From: Selenomonadaceae bacterium
GTDB taxonomy: Bacteria > Bacillota > Negativicutes > Selenomonadales > Selenomonadaceae
Length of the DNA stretch: 34,820 nt
Direction: 5' to 3'
Assembly (NCBI GenBank): GCA_017553205.1
Contig: JAFZMV010000049.1
Coordinates: forward strand, 1 to 34,820
This document shows, one piece after another, positions 22,265 through 32,477 of the stretch. The notes under the pieces are model-generated. The model worked only from the letters and a program-made list of their open reading frames with translations. It made no database searches and was not told the DNA's origin. The translations under genes were made by a program, and so were the position numbers. Numbering within the stretch: the stretch's first letter is position 1; each line of letters begins with the position of its first letter.

Positions 22265-24220
22265 GTGTTAATTATTTTTTTAAAGGACTTGATAAAAATT
22301 TTTAATTTTGACGAAAAACAAAAAAAGTTTTTTCAACGTGCAATAATTTCTGCGTTGATTTATTTTTATTTGATGAATGTTTTTTATGTAGACATGGGAC
22401 AAGTCATGGGAGCAACTTATATTGTCCCGTCATTCGTTCCGATGATTTTCTTTTTGTTCGTCGGACAAGTTGCACTAAACGAAATAATTTTTTCAAAAAA
22501 ACTTCTTCCAAATTTATTGACAGGCTTGGCATGGTGCGTGACATTTATTTTGGTTTATACTTGGACTTATCAAAAACCATGGTTCATGTCGTTAATATGT
22601 TATGATTTTGTAGTTGGGACGGCAATTTTTTTATTTTTGTCTAGTCTGGAAGTTTTATTCACAAGAATTTTTTCTGCAAGAATAACGGCGGCGATAATTT
22701 CAATTTTAAATTTTTTCTGCTTGGTGATTCCGTTTATTCAAGCGGTTTATTATTGCATGTTCTGGCATTGTCTTTCGCCTGCGTCGTTGATGGCTCTTTA
22801 TCTGACGAACTGGAAGGAAAGTATAAATTTTATTCAGTCGAATATCGGGACGGTTGGAACAATTTTAATTTTCGCGGGAATATTTTTTCTGCTCCGACTT
22901 GCTTATAAATTCCATAAAAATTTCTGTGAAAATTTTCAGACGAAAAATTTTTCCACTCTGCAAAAAATTTCCGCCGTGATAACTTTGCTCGGAAGTTTTT
23001 GGGCGTTAATTTATTTTGTTCCTCAAACTTCCATTGCGGGACTTTGGAAAAATGTCACCGATTATGTTGCCGAAACTCAAAAATTTTCTCATAACTACGA
23101 CGAAAGATTTGCAAATTTGAAAATCGACGCTGAAAAAACTTTAGCTGCAAAAGCTCACGGCACTGTAATTTTTGTTATCGGTGAATCTGCCAGCAGAAGT
23201 TATATGCATGCTTTTACTCCCGATTTTCCTTTTGAAAATACTGTGTGGCTTGACAGTAAACTTTCAGACGAAGAAAAAATTTCACGCGGAAAAAATTTTG
23301 ATTTGCTTGTGAAAGTTCATGAAGATTTTCAGCAGAATGAAAAAAATTCTCCCAATCTTGCACCGACTGACGGAGAATTTTTAATTTTTCAAAATGCTTA
23401 TGCCTCGTGGTCGCAGACTGTTCCGGTTTTACAGCGTGCTTTGACGGAGCAGAGCCAGTACAATCAAAAAGAATTTTATGATTCTCTTTCGATTATTGAC
23501 GCGGCAAAAAAGGCGGGATATAAAACTTATTGGTTCAGCAATCAGGGACGTTACGGAGAATATGACAGTGCCATAACTTTGGTTGCGAAAACTGCGGACG
23601 TTTCGGAATGGACTGACGATGCTTATGATTTTTCAGACATTGAAGACGAACGTCTTTTAAAATTTTTTGAAAAAGTTAATCCCGCAGAAAATAATTTTAT
23701 AGTTTTTCATTTGATGGGAAGTCACATTTACTATAACAATCGTTATCCGCGAAGTTTCAAAAAATGGGTGACTGCCGACGGAACTGGAATGATGACATCT
23801 GCGGCGGCTTATGCAAATACAATTTTATATACTGATTTTGTTTTGTCGAAAATTTTTGACTACGCGAAGGAAAATTTAAATCTGCAGTCGATGATTTATT
23901 TTTCAGATCACGGCGAAGATTTGCAAATTTCTCATAATCCTGACGTTTTTAGTTTTGATATGGTTCGTATTCCGTTTTTTATTTACTTGTCGCCCGAATA
24001 TGAAAAAATTTTTCCCGAACAAAAAAATATTCTCAAAGCTCACCGCCGAGAATATTTTACAAATGATATGATTTATGATACGGTCTGCGGAATTTTAAAT
24101 GCGAAGTCCGAAAATTATGACGCGGGACAAGATTTTTCTTCCGCCGAATACAAATTCAACCGAGAAAATTTAACTACAATGTTGGGGCAAAGAAAAATTT
24201 CTGATGACATTGAAAATTAA
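22265..24220 (+). CDS. EptA-like membrane phosphotransferase (alkaline phosphatase superfamily)
   Basis: The product has up to 651 residues: five hydrophobic segments within about residues 25-265, then a periplasmic sulfatase-fold domain. Domain motifs are VIFVIGESASRSYMHAF, with the nucleophile position at Ser308 after Glu307, YASWSQTVPVLQRALT, FHLMGSH and YFSDHGEDL near 550 for metal binding. This architecture is that of lipid A or LPS phosphoethanolamine transferases and related phosphoglycerol transferases. Most EptA enzymes use Thr at the nucleophile, while Ser occurs in sulfatase-like relatives, so donor and acceptor are left open. The drawn start is GTG 22265, without a ribosome-binding site. 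An AAAGGA at 22286 hints at a start slightly downstream. Confidence 0.85.
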   Translation: MLIIFLKDLIKIFNFDEKQKKFFQRAIISALIYFYLMNVFYVDMGQVMGATYIVPSFVPMIFFLFVGQVALNEIIFSKKLLPNLLTGLAWCVTFILVYTWTYQKPWFMSLICYDFVVGTAIFLFLSSLEVLFTRIFSARITAAIISILNFFCLVIPFIQAVYYCMFWHCLSPASLMALYLTNWKESINFIQSNIGTVGTILIFAGIFFLLRLAYKFHKNFCENFQTKNFSTLQKISAVITLLGSFWALIYFVPQTSIAGLWKNVTDYVAETQKFSHNYDERFANLKIDAEKTLAAKAHGTVIFVIGESASRSYMHAFTPDFPFENTVWLDSKLSDEEKISRGKNFDLLVKVHEDFQQNEKNSPNLAPTDGEFLIFQNAYASWSQTVPVLQRALTEQSQYNQKEFYDSLSIIDAAKKAGYKTYWFSNQGRYGEYDSAITLVAKTADVSEWTDDAYDFSDIEDERLLKFFEKVNPAENNFIVFHLMGSHIYYNNRYPRSFKKWVTADGTGMMTSAAAYANTILYTDFVLSKIFDYAKENLNLQSMIYFSDHGEDLQISHNPDVFSFDMVRIPFFIYLSPEYEKIFPEQKNILKAHRREYFTNDMIYDTVCGILNAKSENYDAGQDFSSAEYKFNRENLTTMLGQRKISDDIEN

Positions 24221-24225
24221 AAATT

Positions 24226-25599
24226 TTAATCGTCATTGCTGTCCATAAATCTGGACATATTTTTTTGCGTGATGAAAAATGCGATCATCAGCGGAATACA
24301 TGCACCAATCCATGCCATCGGATTTGCAAGGCATGCTCCGAAATATCCCCAATAATCTACCAAGAATATCGCGGCGGCAATTCTCATGATAAGTTCCATA
24401 GCTCCCGCGACTGTCGGCACAAAACTTTTTCCGAGTCCCTGCAAAGTAAATCTGAAGATAAACAGCAAAGACAAAATCCAATAACAAACGCCGTTAGTTA
24501 TCAAAAATAATCTGCCGTATTCAACAATTTGTTCCTGACCTTCTCCGACAAAGAGTTTGATAATATCAGCACCGAAGAAAATATTAAAAATCGCAACCGC
24601 AAAACTAAATGAACAACTCATCCAGACAGTTTTTTTCACACCGTCATGTATTCTTTCAAATTTTTTTGCTCCAAAATTCTGTGCGGTATAAGCGGCAATC
24701 GCAACTCCGAAACTCATCATGGGCATAACGGCAATTCCGTCAACTCTGTGAGCCGCCGCAAATGATGCAACTGCAACAGGTCCCAGCCCGTTTAAAGCCA
24801 TCTGCAAAACCACTGCACCTATCGCAATTATCGACGACTGAAAAGCCATAGGCAGACCGATTTTTAAATGTTCCCAGATAACTTCTTTTTCAATTTTCCA
24901 GTCTTCTTTTTTGAAATGCAGGAGCGGCACTTTTAATTTTATGTAGAAGAAACAAATTATATTTCCGATTATCAAAGATAAAATTGTTGCTCCTGCCGCA
25001 CCCGGTATTCCCAGTTCAAGCACGATTATTGCAACAGGTTCAAGCAAAATATTTATCGTCAAAGTTGTTGCTTGAATAACTGTCGGCATTTTGCTGTCGC
25101 CGAGTGCACGAATCAAATTTGACTGCATTTGAATCATCATGAAACCGATAATTCCGCCGTAAATTATCACTATAAAACTGTATGCACCTTCAATAATTTC
25201 AGGAGGAGTTTGCATGATTTCCAAAAGTTCCCTGCAGTATGCAACGCCGACAACGGATAAAATTATCGCCGAGATTAACGAAAGCACCAGACAAACTACC
25301 ACGCTGTATCTTAATCCGTCATAATCTTTTGCTCCGAATCTTTGCCCAGTATAAATCGAAAAACCGCTCGTCATTCCCATGACAAATCCCAGCATTAAAA
25401 ACATCAGACTGCCTGTACAACCGACTGCCGCCAATGCCTCAACGCCCAAAAATCTTCCGACTATCAAAGTATCAACAAAACCGAAAAGCTGTTGAAAAAC
25501 ATTTCCCGCCAACAAAGGCAGTGTAAAATAAAAAATTAGTTTTGCCGGCGAACCTTCAGTTAAATCTTTTACCGCACCCAAATTTTTTTCTTCCGCCAT
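24226..25599 (-). CDS. MATE-family multidrug efflux transporter
   Basis: This 457-residue integral membrane protein has twelve predicted helices in two MatE halves (about residues 18-230 and 240-445). The family pattern is visible in PLLAGNVFQQLFGFVDTLIV followed by GRFLG, in ALGDSKMP, and in the second-half repeat IGLPMAFQSS and LQGLGKSFVPT. MATE proteins export drugs or metabolites by H+ or Na+ antiport. AGAGGAG precedes the ATG. It lies 46 bp after guaA in the same direction and may be cotranscribed. Its stop lies only 5 bp from the convergent EptA-like gene stop, with just a weak AT palindrome between them. Confidence 0.93.
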   Translation of the reverse strand: MAEEKNLGAVKDLTEGSPAKLIFYFTLPLLAGNVFQQLFGFVDTLIVGRFLGVEALAAVGCTGSLMFLMLGFVMGMTSGFSIYTGQRFGAKDYDGLRYSVVVCLVLSLISAIILSVVGVAYCRELLEIMQTPPEIIEGAYSFIVIIYGGIIGFMMIQMQSNLIRALGDSKMPTVIQATTLTINILLEPVAIIVLELGIPGAAGATILSLIIGNIICFFYIKLKVPLLHFKKEDWKIEKEVIWEHLKIGLPMAFQSSIIAIGAVVLQMALNGLGPVAVASFAAAHRVDGIAVMPMMSFGVAIAAYTAQNFGAKKFERIHDGVKKTVWMSCSFSFAVAIFNIFFGADIIKLFVGEGQEQIVEYGRLFLITNGVCYWILSLLFIFRFTLQGLGKSFVPTVAGAMELIMRIAAAIFLVDYWGYFGACLANPMAWIGACIPLMIAFFITQKNMSRFMDSNDD

Positions 25600-25645
25600 A
25601 ATTTTCTCCTCTAAAAATTTTCACCTTGACGCAAAAATTTTTGCT

Positions 25646-27214
25646 TTATTCAAATTCAATCGTCGCAGGCGGTTTACTCGTGCAGTCGTATAAAACTCTG
25701 TTCACGCCTTTAACTTCGTTGACAATTCTGTTTGCAACTGTGTTTAAAACATTCCAATCAATTTGAGCAGCGTCCGCCGTCATGAAATCATTCGTCAAAA
25801 CTGCACGGAGAACAATCGCATAATCATAAGTGCGACCGTCGCCCATAACTCCGACGGAACGCATATTTGACAGTGCGGCAAAATATTGACCAAGTTCGGG
25901 AGCAATTCCCGCCTTGAAAATTTCTTCGCGGTAAATTGCGTCAGCGTCTTGGACAATTTTTATTTTTTCTGCGGTAACCTCTCCAATAATTCTGATACCG
26001 AGACCGGGACCGGGAAAAGGTTGACGACTTACTAAATTTTCAGGGAGATTTAATTCGCGTCCCGCCTGTCTGACTTCATCTTTAAACAAAAGTCTGAGTG
26101 GTTCAATAATTTCCTTGAAGTCCACAAAGTCAGGAAGTCCGCCAACATTATGATGAGATTTTATAACGGCGGATTTTCCAAGCCCGCTTTCGATAACGTC
26201 AGGATAAATTGTTCCTTGTACCAAAAAATCTACTGCACCGATTTTTTTCGCAACGTCCTCAAAAACTCTGATGAATTCTTCGCCGATAATTTTTCTTTTG
26301 CGTTCTGGGTCAGTCACTCCCGCAAGTTTCTGCAAAAATCTTTCTCCCGCGTCAATTTTCATGAAATTCAAATCGTAATTCTTGAAAACTTCTTCGACTT
26401 CAACCGCTTCATTTTTCCGCAAAAGTCCATGATCTACAAAAACACAAGTTAAATTTTTTCCGACAGCTTTACTCAACAAAACTGCCGCAACTGATGAATC
26501 AACTCCGCCGCTCAATGCACAAAGAACTTTTCCGCCACCAATTTTATTTTTCAGTTCGGAAATTTTTTCTTCAACAAATGAATCCATTTTCCAATCTCTC
26601 GAACAGCCACAAATATCAACGAAGTTGGAAAAAATTTTTTTGCCTTCGACAGTGTGCAAAACTTCGGGGTGGAATTGGACGGCAAATAATTTTTTCTCCG
26701 AATTTTCCGCCGCTGCAATAGGACAACTTTCACTTTTTGCAGTCACAGAAAAATTTTCGGGCAATGAAAAAATTCTGTCACCATGACTCATCCAAACAAT
26801 AGAATTTTTTTCGACGTTTGAAAAAAGTTTTGAGTCAGAAATAATTTCAACTTCAGTTTTTCCGTACTCTTTGACTTCAGCAGGTTTAACTTCTCCGTTT
26901 AAAACATGAGTCATTGCCTGTGCACCGTAACAAATTCCAAGTACGGGAATATTTAATTCAAAAAGTTCTTTCGGTGGAAGAGCAGAATTTTTTTCGTAAA
27001 CACTTTGAGGGCCGCCCGTCAAAATAATTCCTTCAGGTTTCAAATCTTTTACGGCAGAAAAATTTATCGCCGTACCCAGTCCGCTTTTAATATTTTTATC
27101 GACAGAATTTTTTTCATCTGTCAGCGTGTGGACTTCACAGTAAACATTATTTTCACGGACACGACGAGCGATAAGCTGATTATACTGCCCGCCGAAATCT
27201 AAAACTAAAATCAT
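25646..27214 (-). CDS. guaA: GMP synthase (glutamine-hydrolysing)
   Basis: The 522-residue product has the two GuaA domains. The N-terminal class I amidotransferase carries the nucleophile Cys near 95 in GICYGAQ and the His-Glu pair in QFHPEV near 182. The C-terminal ATP-pyrophosphatase carries the P-loop LSGGVDSS near 236-242 and the dimerisation domain ending in [11 protein letters not shown]. It converts XMP, glutamine and ATP to GMP, releasing pyrophosphate, in purine synthesis. GAGGTG precedes the ATG by 6 nt. The leader is only about 25 nt, so no purine riboswitch fits upstream. Confidence 0.98.
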   Translation of the reverse strand: MILVLDFGGQYNQLIARRVRENNVYCEVHTLTDEKNSVDKNIKSGLGTAINFSAVKDLKPEGIILTGGPQSVYEKNSALPPKELFELNIPVLGICYGAQAMTHVLNGEVKPAEVKEYGKTEVEIISDSKLFSNVEKNSIVWMSHGDRIFSLPENFSVTAKSESCPIAAAENSEKKLFAVQFHPEVLHTVEGKKIFSNFVDICGCSRDWKMDSFVEEKISELKNKIGGGKVLCALSGGVDSSVAAVLLSKAVGKNLTCVFVDHGLLRKNEAVEVEEVFKNYDLNFMKIDAGERFLQKLAGVTDPERKRKIIGEEFIRVFEDVAKKIGAVDFLVQGTIYPDVIESGLGKSAVIKSHHNVGGLPDFVDFKEIIEPLRLLFKDEVRQAGRELNLPENLVSRQPFPGPGLGIRIIGEVTAEKIKIVQDADAIYREEIFKAGIAPELGQYFAALSNMRSVGVMGDGRTYDYAIVLRAVLTNDFMTADAAQIDWNVLNTVANRIVNEVKGVNRVLYDCTSKPPATIEFE

Positions 27215-27243
27215 TTAAAACACCTCGCCAAAAAATTTCCTGC

Positions 27244-27249
27244 ATTATA
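27244..27249 (-). promoter_or_regulatory. Extended -10 promoter of guaA
   Basis: On the minus strand TATGGTATAAT gives an extended -10, with a poor -35 (GCGTCA) 17 nt upstream. It is back-to-back with the plus-strand promoter at 27266-27294, so guaA and the large glycosyltransferase gene are divergent from about 45 bp of shared DNA. Confidence 0.55.
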
Positions 27250-27265
27250 CCATAAAAATATTTAA

Positions 27266-27294
27266 TTGACGCTTAAAAGAATAGAAATTATAAT
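27266..27294 (+). promoter_or_regulatory. Near-consensus promoter of the large multidomain gene
   Basis: TTGACG (27266-27271) and TATAAT (27289-27294) are separated by 17 nt. The start point near 27301 gives a leader of about 45 nt. This promoter occupies the first codons of the longest open frame and is one reason to place the gene start at 27347. Confidence 0.85.
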
Positions 27295-27346
27295 TTACCG
27301 CAAAAATTACGGATATTTTTTTATTTTGTTTGAAAGGAAAAAAATT

Positions 27347-30300
27347 ATGGCTTTAAAAAACTTAGCTGATAAACTTTATTCGACGTTTATGAAAAACTTT
27401 CCGAATGAATCTTCGGAAGTTTGCAAAATATTTTTATCTGCCTCCGACATGAAAACTCGTGCGGTTGTCAGAAATGCATCTGCAACTTCTCCAAAAGAGG
27501 CTTGGGAAATTGCACTTGAAGAATTGAAAAAAATTCTTAAGTCCGAAAAAATTGATCCCGTTATTCTTCGTGCAGACTGGGTTATTTCTTCCGAAAAAAT
27601 TACTTGGGAAAATTTTATTAAATTGGTTGAAGATACCCGCAGAAATTATTTTCGCAAAGGTCTTGCACTTGACAGCGATTACAAAATTGCTTTCACGGAA
27701 ATGGAAATGAACGGAAATGCCATGCTTTATCAAGGTGGAAAAGAAGGCAGTGCATATGGTGTTTTCCGCCAAAATCGCAGTGATACCTACTGTCAAAAAC
27801 GTTTCGGCATGGATTTTCCGACACCCTCACCGACTGACACAGTTGAAATTTTTGAAACTCAAGGTGTCTTTATTCAAGAAAATGAAGAACCAAAATTTAT
27901 TACGGGAAAAGATATTTATGCAGGTCGCCGCGATACTTCTACTATTGATTCCGAACTTTTTATGACTCTGGCGAAAAACGGTGCAAAATATTTGGCGGGA
28001 CAAGTTCAAAAATCCGGAAAATTTATTTACGGCTATCATACTTGTTTTCATAATCAGATAAAAACTTATAACACTCTGCGTCATATGAGTTCAACTTTTG
28101 CCATGCTTGATGTTTACGGAGCATACAAAAAAATGCCTCCTATCAAACTCGGCAAAGCAATTATAAACGCTGTAGAATATGCTGTTAAAAAATTTATTTC
28201 TTACAGAACTTTGGATGACGGAACAAGAGCGGCTTATCTTGCCGATCCTTTCAGCGAAGAAATAAAACTCGGCGGCAACGGCGTTTCACTTCTCGCACTC
28301 GTGAAATATACCGAACTCATGCACACGAAAAAATATCTGCCTCTTATGAAAGAACTTGCCAACGGAATTTTATCAATGCAAAATCCTGACGGTTCATTTG
28401 TTCACGTTTTAAACACTTCAGATTTTTCAGTTAAAGAGCCTTTTAGAATTGTTTATTATGACGGCGAAGCAGTTTTTGGAATGTTGCGTTTGTACTCCAT
28501 AACTAAAGATGAAAAATTACTTCAAGCATCTGTTTTGGCGTTTGAACGTTTTATCAAAACGAATCATTGGAGAAATCATGATCATTGGCTTTCTTATGCC
28601 GTCAATGAACTTACAAGTTATAAACCTGAAGCAAAATATTTTGAATTCGGAATAAATAACTTTTTGGGTTTTCTGTCGTTTATTTATCACAGAGATACTC
28701 AATTTCCAACTTTAATGGAATTGATGATGGCGGCAGATACCATGCTCGAACGCTTGAAAACCATGCCGGAAATGTCAGAACTTTTGCAAAGAGTCAACTT
28801 TAATGATTTTTATGCGGCATTGGAGAAACGTGCAGAAAATTTATTAAACGGATATTTCTGGCCCGAACTTGCCATGTATTTTGCAAAACCCGAAGTTATT
28901 GCAGGAAGTTTTTTCATTCGTCACCATGCTTTCAGAGTTCGCATTGATGATGTTGAACATTATCTTTCCGGTTTTGTTGCTTATTGCCGTTATCTTGAAC
29001 GCAGAAAAAATCTTCCAGCACCCGTTCCCACTCAAAAACTTCTTGGCGGAAAAGCGGAAGGTACAGGAATTTTTAATATTCAATCGACTGAAGTTACACT
29101 GGAATCGACTGAAAAAGTTATAACGGAATCCAATGAAGAAAAAAAATTTTCTCCATTAGAAGTGAATTCGTCGAACCTTGATACAGAAACTGCCGAAAAA
29201 ATAAATTTTCAAATTGATAACCCTGATGAAGTTGACATAGAAGACTTTAAAAAAAAATTAAAATCGAATAATGCTGAAATTTTTTTCATGCTGGACAACA
29301 TTGAAAAAAATGCCCCTGGTCTTGAATTGTCAGCTTTCCGCCGTGCAAAATTTTTTAAAAAATATTTCGACGTTAATGTCTGCTTTATGATAAATGCTTT
29401 CCAGAATAACATTCAGGAGCAAATAAACCATTATCAACTTGACAGTAATTTTTTGAATATGTACGATTATTTTCAAGAGATTGACAGAAAAAATTTTGTA
29501 TCTTCAAATCAAACAGTGTTGATAAATCCCGACAAAAACATTTATCGTGATACTTACGATCCTTTAGGTTTTTTAAGCAGACGAAAAAAATTTGATTCTA
29601 CTATTAAGCAGCCGTCTGAGATAATTTATTATCGCCCAGACGGCACGGAGGCTTTATTTGAATCATATGAATTTGTTAATAATGAAAATGTTTTAAAATC
29701 CGCCGAACTTATAGGAAGGGATAAAACTGTTATAAAAAAATTTTCTTCGCGAAAAGAATTGATTTCGTATTGGGTTTTGTCCGTACTCAACGATAAAGAA
29801 AAAAAATATATTTTAATCGGTGACAGAGGGGCATCGTACATACAAACTTATATTAACATTAAAACAAATGCTTCGAAAAATTTTTATGTTTTTCATGTGA
29901 TTCATAACACACATTTTATCGGCTCAAATCCTTCTAAAAGTCGCATACGAATTAGAAACTGTTATCTGTACGATGACAGACTGCAGGCAAATGGAATTAT
30001 TGTTTTCACTCAACATCAGAAAGAAGATATTTTACGGCGTTTTCAGTTAAATAATGTTTTTGTTGTTCCACATTCGTTGAAAGATTTTTCTCCGTCCGCA
30101 GTGGAAGTCGATCCGTTCAAAATTATTTTTGTCGGCAGACTTGTTGAACAAAAAGATCCTGTAAAAACTTTGGAAGCCTTTAAAATTGTTTCTCAGGCTG
30201 TGCCGCAGGCTCATTTGCATTTTTACGGCGAAGGTGGCAGAAGACGAGAGCTTAAGGAAAAAATAGAACTCTATGGTTTGCAGGATAAAGTTTTTTTTGA

Positions 30301-32452
30301 AGGCTTTGTTACAAATATTGCAGATGTGTATTGTTCTGCTGCTTTGTCTTTATGCACAAGTAAATTTGAAGGTTTTTCTATGTCAAATCAAGAGAGTTTA
30401 CAGCTGGGGTGTCCTGTTGTTTCATTTGATTGCAATTATGGTCCTTCGGATATGATTATAGACGGTGTAAACGGTTTTCTTGTAAAGCCCGGCGATGTGG
30501 AAACGATGGCACAAAAAATTATTCTTATACTTCAAAATCCCGAACTGCGTCAAACACTTTCTAAAAATGCACCCGATACTGTGCAAAAATATGCTCCGCC
30601 TGTGGTTGCAAAAAAATGGGCTAATTTGTTCTCAGATTTATTGACCGATGAACTGCCTGTGAATTCTGAAGAAACCATTCCGAAAAATTTTGAAACTGAA
30701 AAGACTTTTGATGAGACCAATTCCACCATGAAAGGTTTGACTGAAACCATGCTTAAAGCTCTTCAGATGCTCGGCATTGACACTTCATCTCCGATTTTTT
30801 CAGATAAAACATTGAAAGCACCTTCAGATTATTTGGGAGAGGATTTTGTTTTAAACTCGGATTCAAGAAATATTTTGTGTCGTGCTTGTAGAATATCGGA
30901 TAGAGATTTAAATGCCGATTACAACATTTTCAGAAGTCAATACTTGGCTCAAAAACCTCTCAAAAAGACTGAAACAGATATAACAGTTTACTTCTGTGAC
31001 TACATGCTTTTTTCTCGTCCAAATGACTGCGATATACACGATTATTTTGACTTTGAATTTTATAATAAGTCTTTGGAAGTACAACAAACCTTTATTTGCG
31101 GAAACAATCGCCGTAAGCATAATCGCGTTGGAAATGATCGGCAGTATGTCAGAGTGTTGGCACATAAATTCCGCACGAATAAATTATTTTCTGATTTTAT
31201 TCACAGAGATTGGATTATCACAACAGAATGTACTTTTGAGGAATTTAAGAATTTTGTTACCAAACACCCAAAATTTTTCTCAAAAACCAATTTTGGCGGC
31301 GGCGGAAAAGGCGTTGAAGTTGTTCAAATTGATTCGGATTCAGATTTGGAAAATATTTTTTCAAGATTAAAAAGTGAAGAACGACTGTTGGAAGAACCGA
31401 TTTTGCAGAACGAAATCATGAAAAGTTTTTGTCCTGACACATTAAACACCGTAAGAATAAACACTTTTTTAGATATACACAATGTTGTTCACATTTTGAC
31501 AGCCAGTGGCAGATTTGGACGACTTGGAAATATCGTAGATAATTTTCATGGTGGCGGATTTTCTGTTACAATAGACGTAAAAACGGGAATAATCATTTCA
31601 GACGGATTGAACAGAGTTCATGAGCGTTTGAAAAAACATCCCGATACAGGAAAAATCTTCAGAGGTTTTCAATATCCTTTTTGGGAAAAAGTATGTAAGA
31701 CCGTTATTCAAATGGCAAAAAAAATCCCTCAAATGCGTCATGTAGGATGGGATATTGCCATAAATGCACAAGGAGATATTGATCTTGTAGAGGCTAACGA
31801 TGCACCTGCCACCGATGTTCAGCAAGCTCCTGATTCAATCGGCAGATTTTATCTTTATAAGCCTCTTGTTGAAGAATTAGAAAATTATAATTCGGCGATG
31901 ATGAAATTTTTAGGCTATCGAGTCAATAATCTTAATAATTTCAATAAAGCATATGAAACAGATTCCGGTCGCAGTCCTGAAAGATTACAGTTGGCGATAG
32001 CAAAATTATCTGCGAATTGTTTAAGTTTGCTTGATTTGGGTTGTCGAGAAAATAAATTAGTCAAGACACTTTGCCCTGATAATGTCAAATATTATCCTGT
32101 CGATTATAAAAATTTTGACGACGAAGTTATTGTTTGCGATTTTAATAAAGGTGAATTCCCGAATATTAAGGTTGATGCCTGCCTTTGTGCGTATACTGCA
32201 GAATATGTTACATGTCTTCCGGAATTTTTGAAAAAAATGTGTACATCTACTCTAAAACAAATTTTGATGTTGTGTCGTCCTGTAGACAAAGAAAGAAGAT
32301 TTCGTTACAGATGGAATCACCCATTTCAAACTGATTTTACGGAACAGTTTTTGATTGAAACGCTTGAAAAAAATAATTTCAAATTAAATTCGGCTGTTTC
32401 GTGTCAAGGTAATTCTTCAGTTATTTTATATGACTTCAGAAGGATCATGTAA
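27347..32452 (+). CDS. Four-module surface-polymer enzyme: helical toroid, GT4 glycosyltransferase, ATP-grasp, methyltransferase-like
   Basis: The product has 1,701 residues without signal peptide or membrane segments. Residues 1-560 form an all-alpha, toroid-like region with repeated aromatic helices (GYHTCFHNQ, MQNPDGSFVHVL, YYDGEAVFGM) of unknown activity. After a low-complexity linker, residues 645-1100 are a GT4 glycosyltransferase with FVGRLVEQKDP and the EGFSMSNQE E-x7-E motif, resembling poly(glycerol-phosphate) glucosyltransferases. Residues 1185-1510 fit a sugar-transfer-associated ATP-grasp, with the glycine-rich loop TNFGGGGKGVEVV and the metal-binding DLVEANDAPATD. Residues 1540-1701 have a Rossmann start, LLDLGCREN, then YYPVDY and VIVCDFN, like SAM-dependent methyltransferases. 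The start ATG follows GAAAGGA. recJ starts 25 nt downstream. Confidence 0.85.
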   Translation: MALKNLADKLYSTFMKNFPNESSEVCKIFLSASDMKTRAVVRNASATSPKEAWEIALEELKKILKSEKIDPVILRADWVISSEKITWENFIKLVEDTRRNYFRKGLALDSDYKIAFTEMEMNGNAMLYQGGKEGSAYGVFRQNRSDTYCQKRFGMDFPTPSPTDTVEIFETQGVFIQENEEPKFITGKDIYAGRRDTSTIDSELFMTLAKNGAKYLAGQVQKSGKFIYGYHTCFHNQIKTYNTLRHMSSTFAMLDVYGAYKKMPPIKLGKAIINAVEYAVKKFISYRTLDDGTRAAYLADPFSEEIKLGGNGVSLLALVKYTELMHTKKYLPLMKELANGILSMQNPDGSFVHVLNTSDFSVKEPFRIVYYDGEAVFGMLRLYSITKDEKLLQASVLAFERFIKTNHWRNHDHWLSYAVNELTSYKPEAKYFEFGINNFLGFLSFIYHRDTQFPTLMELMMAADTMLERLKTMPEMSELLQRVNFNDFYAALEKRAENLLNGYFWPELAMYFAKPEVIAGSFFIRHHAFRVRIDDVEHYLSGFVAYCRYLERRKNLPAPVPTQKLLGGKAEGTGIFNIQSTEVTLESTEKVITESNEEKKFSPLEVNSSNLDTETAEKINFQIDNPDEVDIEDFKKKLKSNNAEIFFMLDNIEKNAPGLELSAFRRAKFFKKYFDVNVCFMINAFQNNIQEQINHYQLDSNFLNMYDYFQEIDRKNFVSSNQTVLINPDKNIYRDTYDPLGFLSRRKKFDSTIKQPSEIIYYRPDGTEALFESYEFVNNENVLKSAELIGRDKTVIKKFSSRKELISYWVLSVLNDKEKKYILIGDRGASYIQTYINIKTNASKNFYVFHVIHNTHFIGSNPSKSRIRIRNCYLYDDRLQANGIIVFTQHQKEDILRRFQLNNVFVVPHSLKDFSPSAVEVDPFKIIFVGRLVEQKDPVKTLEAFKIVSQAVPQAHLHFYGEGGRRRELKEKIELYGLQDKVFFEGFVTNIADVYCSAALSLCTSKFEGFSMSNQESLQLGCPVVSFDCNYGPSDMIIDGVNGFLVKPGDVETMAQKIILILQNPELRQTLSKNAPDTVQKYAPPVVAKKWANLFSDLLTDELPVNSEETIPKNFETEKTFDETNSTMKGLTETMLKALQMLGIDTSSPIFSDKTLKAPSDYLGEDFVLNSDSRNILCRACRISDRDLNADYNIFRSQYLAQKPLKKTETDITVYFCDYMLFSRPNDCDIHDYFDFEFYNKSLEVQQTFICGNNRRKHNRVGNDRQYVRVLAHKFRTNKLFSDFIHRDWIITTECTFEEFKNFVTKHPKFFSKTNFGGGGKGVEVVQIDSDSDLENIFSRLKSEERLLEEPILQNEIMKSFCPDTLNTVRINTFLDIHNVVHILTASGRFGRLGNIVDNFHGGGFSVTIDVKTGIIISDGLNRVHERLKKHPDTGKIFRGFQYPFWEKVCKTVIQMAKKIPQMRHVGWDIAINAQGDIDLVEANDAPATDVQQAPDSIGRFYLYKPLVEELENYNSAMMKFLGYRVNNLNNFNKAYETDSGRSPERLQLAIAKLSANCLSLLDLGCRENKLVKTLCPDNVKYYPVDYKNFDDEVIVCDFNKGEFPNIKVDACLCAYTAEYVTCLPEFLKKMCTSTLKQILMLCRPVDKERRFRYRWNHPFQTDFTEQFLIETLEKNNFKLNSAVSCQGNSSVILYDFRRIM

Positions 32453-32477
32453 ATTTTACTGATCGGAGAAAATTTAA

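Noticed and set aside
24216-24230. ATTAAAA/TTTTAAT palindrome between convergent genes as a bidirectional terminator
   Set aside because: It is all A and T with a one-base centre, so the stem is too weak to call.
25605-25640. GCAAAAATTTTTGC palindrome between guaA and the MATE gene as a terminator
   Set aside because: It is AT-only in the core with no following T run on the minus strand. Readthrough into the MATE gene seems more likely.
27266-27346. N-terminal extension of the large multidomain protein from a TTG at 27266
   Set aside because: These codons coincide with a near-consensus promoter, and ATG 27347 has a good ribosome-binding site.
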